64,000 bases of DNA, from contig JARWIR010000016.1 of NCBI GenBank assembly GCA_029959085.1, positions 8,043,441-8,107,440 of the forward strand, read 5' to 3'. Shown in pieces: positions 1 to 12,821 of the stretch; the stretch's first letter is position 1, and the number at the start of each line of letters is the position of its first letter. This stretch comes from Nemophila menziesii (taxonomy: Eukaryota > Streptophyta > Magnoliopsida > Boraginales > Hydrophyllaceae). The notes beneath the pieces are model-generated. The model was not told the DNA's origin and did not search any database. It worked only from the letters and a program-made list of their open reading frames with translations. A program made the translations under genes and the position numbers.

Positions 1-848
1 TATTTACCTGAGAGGGATCAGGACGAGAATATAATCCTAAATAATGTGAAATTACCATTTCACCCTTATTTAAGAAAATGATAAATTAGCTATACAGGGG
101 CTTATTAGCAAGACCCAAACATCTTCCTTATCCATTTCACATCTCTTTATTAGTTTAAATTGCATTTTTATTTTAGTATTTTATTTTTCTAATCATTTTA
201 GTCTTTTGAATAAAACCCGAATAAACAATATTTACTTTTATTATCAAACCCTTGATAGTCCTCTTTGAGGCGATAACCTTTATACTTATCAAATTAAAAC
301 TTGTCAAAGACACGTACACGTGTGGGGAGTCACCATCCTTTAGTGTTTATTTATATATCACACCTATGGGGACGACACACTACACTTTTCTGGTCCTTTT
401 TTTTATTTTTCTTTTCAATTCATTTTTCGTAAGATAGCTATGACACTCTATTCGATGTGCGATGTCATGCTACTTATTTTCATTATTTTCTTTCTATTTC
501 TCATTTTTTTAATGGACCCCGAGAAAGGGTTACGATAAGACTATATCATCAAAATATCACATAAAATACAAATAATAGATCCCATCCCAATGTATTTCCC
601 AATGATGAATCCCACCACCCCAAACTACTCATGCTATAAATATGTTTGTCCTAGTGTTGCGATTCGAGTATCGGTCATATGGAAAAATTCCTATCAACTA
701 ATGGGTATGGATTGTAATGTGGAGACAAAAGTATGATTTATGCTAGAAAGGGGCTAAGACGGATAAATTAATCAATTGAAACATGCCATCAAGCTAACAG
801 CTTCAAGTGTCTTATATAAGACACGTCTTATTCATTTTCCTAACTAAT

Positions 849-2434
849 AGGTGTTCAATCCCAAGTGTGATATAAACCCAACACCAAGGGAGAAGTGATT
901 ACTCACAAGTGTACATGGACGTTGACAAGTAATAAGAAGGTAAGTACAAAGGGTTATCGTTTCCACAAGGACTACCAAAATTATTATGGTGGTGTTTGTG
1001 AGTATAATAGATTTAGTTGTTAGTGCAAGTAAATAAATGGAAGATATATGTATCTGGGTTTGTTTAATTAAGAAGACTAAAATGCAATAGTTAAAGTGCA
1101 ATAATAAGGTAAGAATTAAAAAGTAAATGAAAATAGCTAACGAAAGGTTTGAATAATATAGAAGTATGCTCAAGTATTGCTTGTAATTACTAAACTCATC
1201 TAATTTGATGTTTCTAGATATAAGGGAAAATTGGTCTTTTCACATTAATCGAGATTCTAAACTCTTTGCAATCCCTCCCTGGAAAATAAAAAGTTATCCT
1301 ACAGTATTAGAGACCTCTCCCGAGTATCCATACAATACTTTTAGATGTAATTAGTTTAAACCCTAATGACTACTCAACTAGTCAAGACATCCCATGTCAA
1401 TAACACACACCAAGCGTTTATATGCTATGCTCATAATAAAATACCCCTCTGGGGCGATAGTTTAACTACTAACACCACAAAATATTTGGCCAAAATATGA
1501 ATAGGAAACAAGCACAAGCATATACCCAATATAAATAAACTCAACTTATTTAAGTGTAATATCCCAAAATCTAAATAACATCAAAATAATCATCTAAGGT
1601 TCATACATTTAGCAATCCTCAAGCAAAAGAGGTTTTAGTTCATATTCAAATGATAAAATATAATGAATAAAAATGAAATTAACATGTTTAGAATACAAAA
1701 TGGAATAATTTTACTCTAACAATCTATGGCAAGAGGAGCTCCAAGGAGGAAGAATGGTGGATTTTTATGGAAAACCCCTTCGCCATCTTCTTCTACTCTC
1801 CAGATGTGTGAATGAATGTAAAATGGAGTGAAAATGTATGGTTATGAATTATGAGTTGCTAAAATACTTATATACAAGGCTAAAAACGTGTTTGGGCCTA
1901 TTGGGCTCACTTAGATGGGTTAAAATATCCCAACCCGTTCTTAGCCTAGTATTGGACAGGTTGGGGTAACGATTGAAGCAAATAACATAACTTCTTCATC
2001 TCAACTCCGAATTGATTCATGTCATTTCTCACGCATCACTGACTTCAAGATCTATCCAAATCAAGAGGACTTTTGTCCAAATATCTGACCATTTTTTCAT
2101 GGTCATTGAACCTATTGACGTAAAGATTATTCCAATTAACTCTTAAGCTTCTCCAAAGTGACATTTAGCTCCTTTTACACCTTGTCCTAGATTTGGACTT
2201 GACTTATTGAATTCTCCTCATCATGTTTGCATCTTGTAAAAACCATGCACCTAAAATCTACACACTCAACACACAATTAAGGTACAAAATATATATAAAT
2301 AGAAATATGTCCAAAAGGAGTCAGAAAAGTACAATATGTCAAATACTACGGAATAATCCCTCACTTAGGTCCAATAAAACCCCAAAAAGTTGTCTCATGA
2401 ATAAATTAATATATCACAAAAAGAGGAGACATCA
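849..2434 (-). mobile_element. Solo LTR of the Athila-like family nested in element Z
   Basis: It begins with a degraded form of the family LTR end (AGGTGTT for TGGTGTC) and ends with GAGGAGACATCA, the usual other end. Inside are LTR landmarks such as the gggcgatagtttaactacta block and a TATA-like tract near 1868. It interrupts a noncoding stretch that is continuous in element A at about 12360-12370. Flanking 5-mers CTAAT and CTATG match only partly. No internal region is attached, so unequal recombination between two LTRs is the likely origin. Confidence 0.7.
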
Positions 2435-3119
2435 CTATGTCTTGTTACTTTTTCACTTTTAGTTCATAGGTTAAGCGGGTTGTCAACTAGTTCAGATCTC
2501 ATGTTCTACACACCGCTCAATTCTCCCTAAGATCAACTTTTTTCTTCTAATAATTTCTTCTTAATCATTTATAACCTTTACTTAATGTTTACATACAAAT
2601 ATATTAAGCTTGTTTTGACACTGTTCAAATACATACTACCTAATATCATTGAACTACTAAAATTATGCTTAAATAGGGTCATTCACCACATTCTTTTCCA
2701 AATCCCTAAACAAATAATTTTAAATTTATCATAAAAATAGAAATGAGGGATATCAAATCCCCTCACTCCAACTCAAAACTATGTCATGTCACCACGACCA
2801 AAAAACCTCGAAAAAGATAAAAATTAAAACTATACACTACACACATATTCAACAAGAATGAGAAAAGTACTTGCATATGTGAAAATTGGTCAATCCCATA
2901 GTTAGGGGTTGACGTTCTCGCTCCATGAAAATGGTCTTAATCCCTCCATATCCTTGTTCTAGGGTGATCGAAGCTTTATTCGTCCATATTTCGCAAAACA
3001 TGTCAGTAGTGAAAGTTGTATACAGTTTTCCTAAGATTTATGTGGCCTCATGAATCGCTAAATTCCGAGCTTGTAAGCGAAATTTATGGCTATTCAAACA
3101 CGGCTCCCAGAAACCAATT

Positions 3120-3530
3120 TTTTTGGGTCTCCTGCGTGTGCGTGATGTATACCATTGGGTAGTGTATCCATGTACCATGTTATGGGTATCGTGAGTTGCC
3201 GACAAGGTATTGGTCATGTATACCTCCCATTGGGCACGGTATAGTTCTGAGAGCTCTTGATCTCACTGTACTGAATAGGCTTAACTATAGTCATGACGGA
3301 TTTTTAAGGTGCGGTATACCGCTCATATGGCATGGTATACTGTTGGCCTCATACCGTCACACAGTTCTCGTGAACCTCATTATGGTGTAGGGGTGTGTCA
3401 CGGTATACCTAAAAAAGGAATTGTTCTCACTGTATTGTGTATGGTATAGCACACTGTTGTGACGGTGTGACATGCAGTATACTACCCGTAGGGTGCGGTA
3501 TACCATTGGGAACAGCTGGGAGCAAACATT
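3120..3530. repeat. Palindrome-rich spacer of element Z (GGTATACC motifs)
   Basis: Short self-complementary motifs of the form gcGGTATACCgc recur across this stretch, some perfect (near 3313 and 3498) and some decayed. It sits between the gag-protease tail and the noncoding 3' region, the same place where A and C carry GC-rich tandem repeats. No protein is encoded; open frames here run through the repeats. Confidence 0.6.
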
Positions 3531-3679
3531 CTCCAGAAAACTCAACCAAAATCATATGTTGTAGCACCTATACATTAAAACACTAATACCCTTCTCATTA
3601 AACATAATAAACACTTAAAACATATAAAATTGTACTAATGCACACTACTAAAACAAAATTTAAACTAATAAAGCATTTG

Positions 3680-3745
3680 AAACATGGGATGTCTCCCAAG
3701 ATCACTTTTGTTTAACGTCATTCAAAGTTTGATTGGTTACCTCGG
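3680..3745 (-). promoter_or_regulatory. Conserved noncoding block just downstream of the gag-protease stop (Z copy)
   Basis: On the minus strand this follows the stop at 3746-3748. It matches blocks at 14158-14216 (A), 39630-39690 (C) and 44550-44606 (B): a hairpin-forming ACGTC segment, then TTAAACAAAAGTG, then TTGGGAGACA. In Z the hairpin stem has decayed. The role is unknown. Confidence 0.55.
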
Positions 3746-6173
3746 TTACTTCTTTCTGATATAGCCTCCCCAGTAGTGGGTGAGGCTATCAACATCTCCC
3801 AACTTTATTTTGCAACTCTTCTTAGCTCTTACCTCGATCACTTTGGATAAAACAACTCGAGTGACAAGGAATGGCCTCATCCAAGTACTTTTATGCTTGC
3901 GTGATCTATTCTCAGGGTCGGGAGCTCTCCACGCTACTTCATCTCCTACCCCATCTTCTACTTTATTTCTTACAGTTTCTTGGGTCCTCTTAGTATTTTA
4001 TTTCTCGGCCACAATTTGAATTTCCAAGTCTCCTCCGGTTTCCTTCCTCTTATTTTTTCCCAAAACGTAGAACGTTTAAGATTCATCTTCAATATAGAGG
4101 GTCACGGTTCTCTCGTTCACACTAACTATGGTGCAACCCGTGGTCAGGAATGGACGCTCAATTATAAAAAGTATGTTCTTATCTTTATCAAATAAAAAAT
4201 AATTATATAGGTGGGAATAACAAGATTACCTACTTGGACGAGTACGTCCTCAATTACTAACCACTTATTGGTTGTTGATGATTCACCAATTGCAAGATGA
4301 CGGATATTGGTTTGGAATTTCCCATACCAATCTTCTCAAACACACGCTTAGGGCATGAGATTAACACTAACACCTACGTCACACATCACCTTTCCCTCAA
4401 AGTTACCACCTATATTGATTTAGAGGTTGAAACCTCCAATATCATTAAGCTTCGGTAATAACTTTTGCCAAAATTGCACCGATGTCCTCTTAGTTAGTGC
4501 CATAGTCTTGTACTTTATGAATTTATTCTTATTTAACAGTGACTCGTTGAAAAATTGTTGATAGTTTTGCTTCTTCTCAATGGATTCGAGTAGAGGGAAT
4601 TTAATTTCACCTGGTTTAACGTCTCTATTAACTTCTTGTACTTGGGAACCCCCTTTGGATAAGTGATTCGTAATGGACATAGCGGTAAAAACGGATGTGT
4701 AGGGGCAACGGTCCCCCCCTAATCTTCTTTCGCACCCCGTTGTATAAACTACGTCTCTTGGCTTCTCAACCTCATCTTCCTCAACCTCTTCAACCCAATA
4801 TTTGACTGTTACCTCATCGAATAACACGTCATCTACGTTCAACTTGGTTGGCTCTATATCTTTCAGAATATCCACTTCATTGGATGTAACTTGTGATGAT
4901 TCTATATCTTCTCAACTTGAAGACAAATAGCCTTACACGATTCATGACCAACCTTGTCATCAATATTTTGTATTAACTTGAATTCGTATCCGTACTTGGT
5001 TCTATTGTAAGGGTTATCTTTTATGCATTTATTGAATGGTTGAGGTGAGTTATGTCAATCGATGCTCCATAATTTTATTACGTTGTTTCATGAAAAGCGC
5101 CATGATGTAGCGACATCAATCTTAACTTCTCTTTTGAGCATATTCTCCGTTGAGATTTGATAAATTGAATAAGTGTTTCTTTCAAACAAATTGCACCTTC
5201 TTGTGGATGTGATGGAAGTGCCTTCGGAGCTTGATTCTTTCTATAGACATTATAACTCGGTGCTTGAAAGGCTTCCCATATGACTGTGCACTTAAATATA
5301 GATGTTGAGGTGTATTTTGAAAAAAATCTCTTGGCGATGAGGTTGGTATGGATTATGTTGGTGATAACTCTGAAATTTTCCTCGATTTACCTTGGTATAA
5401 CCATAAGTTTTGCTCACAACATTCACCTCAGATTTTCTACCTTGGATGCCTTCTTTAACAATTATACCAAGTTGCTTCAATTGATCTTTTAAGTGTGAAA
5501 ACTTAGCATCCATATCAGTATTACCAAATACTCATGACCTATCTCTCAAAGTATTAGCAATAGGAGCTCGCGACTGTGGCCAACTCCTCTCAGTTTCTAC
5601 TATACTCTACATACAACTCGATGCTTCATTCGGATCCATGGAGACAAAACCACCAATACCAAGATTATCTACTCTTAATCGTGAACTCGCGTCAAGTCCC
5701 TTGTAAAATACGGCTAGCTATAACTCAGATGTAGCCATGTAATGGACACTTTTTGCCAATTTTTCTTGAAATCTCATCCATGCTTCGCCAACACTCTCAT
5801 CGATTTCTTGTAAGAAATTTTCAAACGACATTTGGTCCTTCAATTGCATACCCATGGGATAGAATCGATTAACTTCTCACTTGAACCTCGTCCCAACTTG
5901 ATATTAGCTCGGAAGGTTGACTATATAACCAATCGCTTGCACTTTTGGTCAAGAAGGATTGAAACATCGATTAGTACATCTTCTCATATGTGATATCGTC
6001 AGTAATGTAGGCATCACATATTTGCATAGATTTTTTAATCAAACGAAGTGGAGTATGCCCTGATTGGGATTGAATTGAACAACTTGAATAGCTGAAGGGC
6101 GAATCCCTATGGGTTGCACTCGAAATGTCCTAGGAAGACTTAGTTATTGCCATTGATTGTTTGGATTAGCCAT
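3746..6173 (-). pseudogene. Degenerate gag-protease gene of element Z, lacking RT and integrase
   Basis: A gag start (MANPNN) lies at 6173, followed after frame changes by the family gag segment with residues KSMQICDAYIT. A later segment (4420-4875) is the variable gag-protease linker. A protease remnant with CDVGVSVNLMP, corresponding to the D-x-G active-site region, follows near 4350. The frame then runs straight into a C-terminal tail with GDEVAW, WMRPFLVTRVV and WGGYIRKK and stops at 3746. No reverse transcriptase, RNase H or integrase core is present: the distance from gag start to stop is 2.4 kb, against 5.2 kb in A. Many stops and frameshifts make it inactive. B and C have the same joined layout. 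Confidence 0.75.
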
Positions 6174-6268
6174 CTAAGAATATGAAAAAGAAAAAAACAA
6201 AATGAAAAGAGTAAAATAGAACTACTAAAAGTACTACACTCAACAAAAACCCAAAACTAACGAAACAG

Positions 6269-6286
6269 TCCCCGGCAGCGGCGCCA
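6269..6286 (-). promoter_or_regulatory. Primer-binding site, tRNA-Asp type (element Z)
   Basis: The plus strand reads TCCCCGGCAGCGGCGCCA, which differs at one base from the 3' end of plant tRNA-Asp as I recall it. It lies six bases from the LTR end, the normal place for a minus-strand element. Confidence 0.8.
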
Positions 6287-6292
6287 AACACT

Positions 6293-6974
6293 TATTGTCC
6301 CCCAATGTGTGATAAAATAATGCAAGTAAAAGTTCACACCTCGAGAGAACAGAGATAAACTTTCCGTAAGTGTATGGATTGTTTTAAAATAATAATCAAG
6401 TAAAACATAGTATCGATCTCAGAGACTACGAAGGTTAATTCAGAATTAGTGTTCTTGTATAGTGTAATAGAAAGATTTGCTAAATCAAATACCTTAAAGA
6501 TAAACAAATATTTGTTTGGTTATTGGTTTAAAAGGACAGAATGTGAATATGATTAATTAACTAAAAATTAAACTAAAGACAGATAATAAAACAAAGGAGA
6601 AAGAATGAGAGTATGGCTCGAGAACTAGCAAGTGATCCCCACTAGTATTTAACTTATATTTATTTCTAAGGGATAATTTGTGGACTTATGCAATCGACGG
6701 GATTCTAAATTCCTTCGAACTCCTGTCAGGGTAGCTAAGGAGGAAACCTCAACACTAATTGGGGACTGGGGTTAGGGGACCTTACACAATGATCGATCGT
6801 GAAATCTAACCCTATTGACTATCTAGTTAGGCAAGCCCGTCAGGACCACTACCGCACACTAGACGATTATGTATTATTTTATATAGTTGAACCACCCATC
6901 CAAATTACTAAAAGGGCATCCCTATTCTTGCGCATAACAAGAACTACAAACATAGATCAAATATATAATATAAG
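6293..6974 (-). repeat. 5' LTR of element Z, first part, interrupted by a solo LTR
   Basis: It starts next to the primer site with a decayed terminus (TATTGTC for TGGTGTC). It then follows the family LTR, including the R/U5-like stretch near 6400 and the block ctattgactatctagttagg near 6810. It is broken at 6974 by the solo LTR and resumes at 8496, with a TATA-like tract (minus strand) near 8775. The outer end is not recognisable. Confidence 0.7.
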
Positions 6975-8490
6975 TGGTGTCGCCTAGGGTGTGATAAAAA
7001 TAAGATAAAATAAGCCAGAAAACAATGCACTAATCTCCCTAGACAAGCACAGTACTGCAAGTATTACATGACGTATGCAAGTTTTAATGATAAGAAGGAT
7101 TCGTTCTTAGGGTCTTAGTGTGTTATACGAATGAGCAAATAATTCAGAGTAGTAATAATTAATTAAAAGAGACAGAAAATAAAGATAATTGATTCAGAGA
7201 TGATTAATTAAACTAAGTCAAATAAAAGAAATAAAATAAATATGAGAGAAATAAGATGAGAGAGTATAGTTTAGGTTTTGCTAGTATGCACTAATCCTTC
7301 TAATTCTTTCTATCAATTTCAGTTAATAAGGGAGATAATAGCTCTTAGACACTTAGTCAGGATTCTAAATTCCTACATATACCCGGAGAGCGTATAGGTA
7401 GGCTACGGCACAACCACAAGGCAGTTTAAAATAGGGTTATCCTGCGCCACTAGGTTCCCAAGCAAACTTTTCGTTCAATTGGTGATATGGTGATTAAAAC
7501 AAACCCTAATGACTATCTAGTTAGGCTGGTGTTGTCAGGACCAATTCCTTATTCTAGGCGTTTATGTGGTGTTTCGATAACTAGACACCCCTTACGGGCG
7601 ACCATCTAACTACTATTAGCACAACCCTAACTTGATCAGGTTTAAGACAGACAATAAATAAAAGCACATAAATCAAATATATGGTTAAGTAGCTAGAATC
7701 AGATTAAAACATATAATTACCAAATATTATACATGATGCAAAACCCAAGCTATGGGAAAATTAGTTCATACATGAATGAAATAAACTAAAAGTTTGATAC
7801 AAAGATGTCATCTTGCTCTCTTCAATAACTCCAATGATATAAAACCTAAGGACTAATTAATGGGAGGCAAGGATTATTTTACAAAGGTTTAAGGGTGTAT
7901 TTATATGTATTTAGAAGACCTAATACGTTTTCTTGGAGTGGAAGACAAGTAACTTGGACTCCAAACCCAACTCAAATTCGTAACCCTAAAATATAGAAGA
8001 GGTAATAATTTGCCGTTGTTTTGTTTTGGATGTAACTCCTTCAATACATATCCGTTTGATGCGTTCCAATAGTCGAAACTGATCGTCTCAGAAAGCTCTA
8101 TAACTTTCCTTCATACCATTCTACCAAATTCCTAGCCAATATTGAGTTATGATCACTTCTATGGTCGTAGGTGCTGGAATTCAGATTTATTTGGTAACAT
8201 TATCTTTACATATCTTAGCTTTTCTTTCCTTATCTGCATATTTCCATGCATATATTCTTTCCTTTATCTCTTAGAATTGATTTGACATTTAATTAATCAC
8301 CATATATCTCTTTAAAGCTTCACAATTAACAAACAATTAAACCAAATATGCTCTAATAAATGAATCATTAAATCAAGACAAGAAATAGGAAAGTGCACTA
8401 ATACATAGGAAAATCGAGTATTTAGACTTCTAAAACACTAAAAATGATGTCTCCAACTAATATTAAATCATCACAAATGGGGAGACATCA
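6975..8490 (-). mobile_element. Solo LTR (1,516 bp) with perfect ATAAG target duplication
   Basis: It begins TGGTGTCGCC and ends GGGGAGACATCA, the intact termini of the Athila-like family. ATAAG occurs at both 6970-6974 and 8491-8495. The sequence is close to the LTRs of element C. It sits inside the 5' LTR of Z, so it is younger than Z. No internal domain remains. Confidence 0.9.
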
Positions 8491-8495
8491 ATAAG

Positions 8496-8880
8496 GCAAT
8501 CACAAGCATAATTCATTTAAAGGTAATCACCCAAATTCAATAAATGCATAAAACAAGTGTATGGTTTATACATAAATCTATTCTCAAACTATTATTATTT
8601 AGTTGATATTAAAGGAATTAAAAATAGAAAATAAAAGTACAATATCCATGTTCAGAAGATTAAATAGAATAAATCTACTCTAATTATTGTTAACGAACGA
8701 TGAACGAACAATTGTTAACGAACGATGATGGATGATCATTATTCTTTTTAGTTGTAGTTGGTCTTATGACTTATATATAGTTTGAATGGCTTTTGAAGGT
8801 TTCTTAGTGATGTTGAGTTAGAAAAGTAAGTTATAATTTTGGTCGTTGGTAGGTCGAGGAAAACTTTGGCTTATCATCAT
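8496..8880 (-). repeat. 5' LTR of element Z, second part
   Basis: This continues the Z LTR after the nested solo LTR. It has a minus-strand TATA-like sequence near 8770-8782 and a local duplication of gttaacgaacgatgaacgaac near 8690-8725. Its outer end merges with copia-like sequence and no clean terminus is seen. Confidence 0.5.
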
Positions 8881-9767
8881 GGATATACTTAACGAGATGC
8901 TAAACATCAAGATATGTGAAAAAAATGAGTAACAGTATGAGCCTACATGGCGTCATGAATCCAAAGGCACCATGATTTTGGTTCTCCATTACCTTTTTAC
9001 TATAGGGTATGAGTCACTGAGACATGTGGAATCCACAATGGTGAGGTCCATAATTGTAGTATAAAAATAATTTTGTTTTCATATTTATCTTGAAATAGTT
9101 TCTTAAAGGTATAGTATAATTCGGGGGTGTTATGTATATAACTTCCAAGGAATTTGTATTAAAACTAGTTTCAAATGTTCCTTATTTCGTAGCCAACACA
9201 CAATCCATGTTATTATTAGCATTTTGGAGATGTGATTCTAGATGCCTAAGTGTGCATCTAAGTCCCACTGAATTTGTTTAGTTCCAACTATGATATATTT
9301 CTGGATAGACGGGAGGATTAAGGATTAGAACTTTGATAGGATGGATCGTTGGTTCACAATAAGATATTTATTGATATACATTGATCACTTAGGTCTGGGG
9401 GGAGATTGTTGGAAATATTATAGTTTCTTATTTGGACCTCAAGTAATTAACCGAGTTACCAAATATAGAAAGTCCAAATTCCTTACGAAATTGTATATTC
9501 ATGTCAAATGAATGCGACCTTACAGTTTATAGGCAATAATTGGTTACTTAAATTATATTTTAGCGGTCAGAAATGTATACAAATGCTTTTAGGAAAGGAT
9601 TGTGCCAATGATTATAGGAACTTGGTACACTTACTCACAAATCTTATAACTAATAGAGTGAAGTCACTACTTAAGTCAAGTATAAGGTCTAATTACTTGA
9701 AAAAGACTGGTCCTCGTGAAAATAGGTAGAATAAAGTGATTTCTCCTAAGTTCAGGATTCAAGCTAC
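8881..9767 (+). mobile_element. 3' end of an old Ty1/copia element: 3' UTR, polypurine tract and start of the LTR
   Basis: The purine run GGGGGGAGA (9397-9405) is followed by TGTTGGAAATATTATAG at 9407. This polypurine tract plus TGTTGG LTR start is a typical plant copia 3' junction on the plus strand. The sequence before it has no coding match and looks like 3' UTR. The LTR is cut at 9767 by element A and probably resumes at 21091, but I could not find its far end. Confidence 0.55.
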
Positions 9768-11279
9768 TGGTGTTGCCTAGGGTGTGATAAAAAGATGTAT
9801 AAACTAGATGCAAATAAACACCCTAAGCTGGCACGGTTCTGCAAGTATACGGATCGTATGCAAGTTTTAATGATTAAGTAAGATTCGTTCCGCAGAGACT
9901 ACAAAGGTTAGGGGACTCTTATGCAATAATCAAGTGCAAGTATTAAAAGCTAGAACAAATAAAACGCAGAAAAATAAAAGGCAAATAGATTTTTATTGGA
10001 TTTTCAATTAACTAAATTAAACTAAGAAATTAAAAAGACAGAAATTTAAATGCAAGAGAAGAAGTAGTATGAGAATATAGCTTGAGTAAATAGCATGCAA
10101 TCCCCACTAATTTTGTCGTTCTAAACATGTAAGGGTGAATTACGTAGCATTTCAATAATTGGTTCCAATTGCGCTAGGTAGTTTTAAATAGGGTTTACCT
10201 GTGTCAATAAGGAGTCCTAAGCAAACTGTTCCTGCAATTGGTAAATGGCAATACATACTAAACCATAGTGATTATCTAGTTAGGTTGATTTGTCATATCT
10301 AAACCGAACACTAGACGTTATGTGCTAAACATGTAATTAAACACCGTTGTCAATGGTGACCTAACTACTAGATGGTAATTCTATATGGGCACGCTTCCAC
10401 AAGAACACAGAATATAAATCAAAACACATAAACAGAGAATAAAAACAACTCAATTTAAAACATAAAATTCCCAAATTAGATAGATGTCAACCGAAACTAG
10501 GGTTCATTCATATATGCTAAAACTCAAGCTAATAGAAATTTAGTTCATACTAATGGAAAAAAAGAAAGAAATTACAAATTCAAAGGTTGAAGAAGACATT
10601 GTTGATGAACAGCTCCTTCCAGACTTCTTTTCTTGTGTTGTAAGCTTCCTCTTGGCTTAAGGTTTCACCAAGGATGGTTTTCTAATGTTAAGAGGCTGTA
10701 TTTATAGTGTATAGGTTGACCTAATCGTTTTCTTGAAGGAAAAGGTAAATATTGGGCTCCAAGCCCAACTCAAATTCGTAGCCCAAAAACATGCAATCAG
10801 CCCTGTTTTTCTTTTGGTCCTAGCAGCTTCAATACTTATCCGATTGATACGTATGATTACACCAAATTCATCGTCTCGGAAGGATCTTCAACTTTTCTCT
10901 TGACCATTTCTCCAAATTCCTCACCGTTATTAAGATATAAGCTGATTTGTGGTCGTAGGTGCAGAAATTCAGATTTAAGGCAGCTTTTCCTTTTCCATGT
11001 TTTTAGCTTTTACTTCCTTATCTTCAATTTCCATGTTTATATTCTTTCCTTTAACTCTTTATACCAACTTGGACTCTAATTAATTACCATATATCTCTAA
11101 AGCTTCACACTAAATAAATAATTAAACCCAATATGCTCTAATAATAATAATAATTAATTAATTCAAGACCCAAAATAGGAAAGTGTACTAAATCATGCTA
11201 AAACCGACCTATAAACTAATAAATACGCCTAAATGATGTCTTAGAAATAGATTTTATTATCACAAATGAGCAGACATCA
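9768..11279 (-). repeat. 3' LTR of element A
   Basis: It starts TGGTGTTGCC and ends CAGACATCA on the plus strand, so TG...CA ends in either orientation. It pairs with 19575-21085 along its whole length with scattered substitutions. It is followed directly by the polypurine tract on the internal side. Confidence 0.92.
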
Positions 11280-11314
11280 AGACCCCCAACTCAAAGTTGT
11301 ATCGTCCCGATACA
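11280..11314 (-). promoter_or_regulatory. Polypurine tract with adjoining perfect hairpin (element A)
   Basis: On the minus strand the tract reads GAGTTGGGGGTC next to the LTR start TGATG, the usual primer for plus-strand DNA synthesis. Just before it, 11298-11314 is TGTATCG-GGA-CGATACA on the minus strand, a perfect 7-bp stem with a 3-nt loop. The same hairpin is intact at 31744-31760, 35796-35812 and 61013-61029. Confidence 0.75.
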
Positions 11315-12821
11315 ATAAAAGTAAAGCACAGAAGGGTAATCAAATAAAAAAGAAGAAGAAGTCGGAGGAGAATAAGAACAAAACACAAAGAATGATCCTA
11401 GAGCAGAATATCTAAAAAGCCTCATGTAGTAATGCTCAAGAAATAATGCACAAATATGCTTAAAATTACACATAATCAACAATCCATAAATTCAAGTCAA
11501 GATTAATTTCGAAATGCCAGAAGGAGAGGTTGATAACTTAGTTCATGCTAATGGCTATAGTTTGTTCATAGGTCCTAATATAGCATCCAATGATCCACTT
11601 ACCTACTACCTAACAGCTCAATTGTTTCTCCACCAAGTAGTTAGAAATCCTAAGGTCTTTGGTTATAACTTGGCTTAGGGACGGTGTGGTATATTTGGAT
11701 AATGAAAAGTGAGATTTTGGCTCTCTCCTCACATGCCATCAACTAATCGCCCTAGAGCTTGAGTTTTCACTCGAAGATATTCTCAGTCAACCTAATTTAT
11801 TAATGCTTTTGATTTGCATCCCCAATAATCCCAAATAAAACCTTTTATGATGATATACAATTTCCACTTTGCCGGTCTGAACATATATTCTTTTCATATC
11901 AATTTTTTTATTTTGTATAGCTATGACTCTCTTTTGGATGTTGAGATATCACGCCATTTTTTTCTTATATATATTCTTTCTTTTTATGCCCTTGTTGGCA
12001 AATTTATCTCGTAGCTTCTTTTCCATTCACTATTACCCCGACAAAGGGTTATAACTTTTTCATAATCAATACAATCACAATTACAAATTCCCAAATCCCA
12101 ATGTTCCCTAAAGATGAAACCCACCACCCCAAACTCAAGCTCTAAAAACAACTTGTTTCAGGTTTTGCGATTCGAGTGCGGGTCATATAGATAAGTCCTA
12201 CAACTATGGGTATGGATTATAATGTGGTTCAGTAAAAGGCTTTAGAAAGGCTCAGAGGGGCTAAGACGGATAAATAATAACAATAATCAAATAAAAGGGT
12301 GAGAAGGTATACAAGGCTTCAAGTGGCTTCAATATGAAAGAACTGCCTTATTCATTTTTCTAACTACCGGATTTTGTTACTTTTTCACTACTAGTTCATA
12401 GATAAGCGGGTTTTCAACTAATTTCAAACCTCACGTTCTACACACCAAATAACTCTCCCTAAGTTTCAACGTGATTTCTTAGCATTGCTCATTAACTTTT
12501 CTATCTTTTATTTCCTGTTTTCATACATGCACCTAAACAAATTTAATACATCTTTCAAAAACATACTACTTACTATCATTGACCTAATTAAATCATGCTC
12601 AAATAGGTACATTCAACATATTCTATGCCTAATTCAACCTAAAAAATTTAAATTTTATGCAAAAACGAAAAGACGAAAAGAAGATGAGGACAACGAATCC
12701 CCACCCCCAACTCAAAAGTGAGCCGTGTCCCCACGACTCGAAAAAGACTCAAGAAAGAAATAAAATTTAAAATTAAAACTAACTAAGCTACCTAATGCAT
12801 ACAAGCTATTAAGAAAAAGAA
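11315..12821 (-). other. Long noncoding 3' region of element A
   Basis: No conserved protein is seen. The stretch shares ordered blocks with the matching parts of Z, B, C and F: a TTTGCCGGTC block near 11870, a cggaca/aagggttac block near 12040, cccaccaccccaaactcaag near 12120, gcgattcgagtgcgggtcat near 12165 and ctctccctaag near 12450. An antisense frame starting MPEGE (11515) is broken in this copy. Confidence 0.7.

Larger units (their letters stand above)
1..8880 (-). mobile_element. Element Z: old degraded Athila-like Ty3/gypsy retrotransposon, left end outside window
   Basis: Read on the minus strand, the order from right to left is 5' LTR (6293-6974, resuming at 8496), primer-binding site (6269-6286), gag-protease pseudogene (6173-3746), palindrome-rich spacer (about 3120-3530), then a long noncoding 3' region that runs off the left edge. 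The noncoding part (1-848 and 2439-2900) shares many blocks with the matching parts of A, B, C and F, for example the blocks around 600-720 and 2450-2520. The polypurine tract and 3' LTR lie beyond base 1. Its coding part is full of stops and frameshifts, so it is the oldest copy here. The right limit near 8880 is uncertain because the LTR end cannot be recognised. Confidence 0.75.

Noticed and set aside
844..1173. 109-residue hydrophobic frame on the minus strand
   Set aside because: It lies within the solo LTR and is not kept in the other LTR copies.
12155..12190. GCGATTCGAGTGCGGGT, like a tRNA T-arm, repeated in all Athila-like copies
   Set aside because: No matching acceptor or anticodon arm around it; it is part of the element noncoding region.
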